From Treponema sp. (GTDB lineage: Bacteria > Spirochaetota > Spirochaetia > Treponematales > Treponemataceae), in assembly GCA_017453705.1 (NCBI GenBank), contig JAFTEK010000063.1:1-6256 (forward strand): a stretch of 6,256 nt of DNA, read 5' to 3'. Positions 6,004-6,256 of the stretch are shown here, in pieces. Below the pieces are notes generated by a model, which was not told where the DNA came from, did no database searches, and worked only from the letters and a program-made list of their open reading frames with translations. Within the stretch, counting starts at the first letter, position 1. Each line of letters begins with the position of its first letter. The position numbers and the translations under genes were made by a program.

Positions 6004-6018
6004 GCGTGAAAAGCACGC
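6004..6018 (+). promoter_or_regulatory. Small hairpin touching the ribosome binding site of the last gene
   Basis: GCGTG and CACGC pair over five bases with loop AAAAG, and the next base begins the AGGGGA ribosome binding site. In RNA such a stem could stack next to the site or limit its access. The stem is short and may be chance. Confidence 0.3.
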
Positions 6019-6024
6019 AGGGGA
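6019..6024 (+). promoter_or_regulatory. Ribosome binding site AGGGGA
   Basis: AGGGGA ends six bases before the ATG at 6031, a good spacing. It supports 6031 as the true start of the last, partial gene. Confidence 0.65.
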
Positions 6025-6030
6025 AACATA

Positions 6031-6256
6031 ATGGAAGACATTTCTCTCAACGCTGAGAATTCAGCGGAAGGGGTCGTTTTGTCCGAAGAGACAGCGACCG
6101 TCACGGCATCAGAGACATCTGCTGTCCCAATGGAATCAAGCACAGAAACACAGGAATCCCAGTCAGGTATGCAGGAATCTGCGGCTCCCCAAGCCACTGC
6201 CCAGGCTGATGACCGGGATGCAGGCACAGAGGACGAGGAAGAAGCTGAGCAGGAGG
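6031..6256 (+). CDS. N-terminal part of an acidic Ser/Thr/Glu-rich protein (cut by window end)
   Basis: The frame is open from the ATG at 6031 to the last base; 75 residues are visible. They hold no signal peptide or membrane segment. They are dominated by Glu, Ser, Ala, Thr and Gln, with almost no basic or aromatic residues, and end in an acidic run (TEDEEEAEQE). This is a disordered leader in front of a domain that lies outside the window. Long acidic leaders of this kind occur on several bacterial proteins, among them Rho, IF-2 and RNase E types, but nothing here selects one, so no function is assigned. The AGGGGA site supports the start. The composition is unlike the neighbouring lipoprotein, and the gene is separated from it by 369 bases, so it is probably a separate transcription unit. 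Confidence 0.75.
   Translation, partial: MEDISLNAENSAEGVVLSEETATVTASETSAVPMESSTETQESQSGMQESAAPQATAQADDRDAGTEDEEEAEQE

Larger units (their letters stand above)
5662..6030. other. 369-base intergenic region with inverted repeats and no convincing gene
   Basis: I see no tRNA, rRNA or CRISPR structure here. The stretch contains a weak GGCA/TGCC stem just after the lipoprotein stop (5666-5677), an A-rich block (about 5762-5790), two long inverted repeats (5835-5865 and 5906-5957), a T6 run (5969-5974), and a short hairpin next to the ribosome binding site of the last gene. A 52-codon minus-strand frame crosses the first half. No clear promoter for the gene at 6031 was found. Confidence 0.6.

Noticed and set aside
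5998..6009. Three-codon leader peptide ATG TGG GCG TGA before the last gene
   Set aside because: Too short to separate from chance, with no ribosome binding site of its own and no attenuator linked to its Trp codon.

Overview
The window (6,256 bases) looks like chromosomal DNA from a spirochaete, most likely a Treponema-type organism of moderate G+C. The evidence is indirect: a long-tailed Der GTPase overlapping an Rsm22-family gene, a large lipoprotein built of repeated Ig-like units with a loose lipobox, a poly-G tract in its 5' coding end, and hairpin-rich spacers. No 16S or other taxonomic marker is present, so this is an inference.

Layout, all genes on the + strand. Bases 1-234 are non-coding: two G/C-rich hairpins (108-125 and 141-157), then a near-consensus sigma-70 promoter (196-224) placed so close to the ATG at 235 that the der message would have almost no leader. 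Der (235-1782) is a double-GTPase factor for large-subunit ribosome assembly. Its last bases overlap the start of an Rsm22-family protein (1772-3250), a methyltransferase-fold, iron-sulfur-type factor tied to the small subunit. The two form a tightly coupled ribosome-assembly pair. A 77-base spacer then carries a second strong promoter (3268-3296) and a good ribosome binding site.

The third gene (3328-5661) encodes a 777-residue lipoprotein: signal peptide, glycine-rich linker, a beta-rich first domain, and five Ig-like units of roughly 110-125 residues. Ten consecutive G (3456-3465) sit just after the lipid-anchor codon. Loss or gain of one G leads to a stop within one to three codons, so the gene looks like a phase-variable surface antigen or adhesin. 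This is the most interesting signal in the window.

The 369-base spacer 5662-6030 holds two long inverted repeats and a doubtful 52-codon minus-strand reading frame. The window ends inside a fourth gene (from 6031) whose visible part is only a highly acidic, Ser/Thr/Glu/Ala-rich N-terminus; its function cannot be told.
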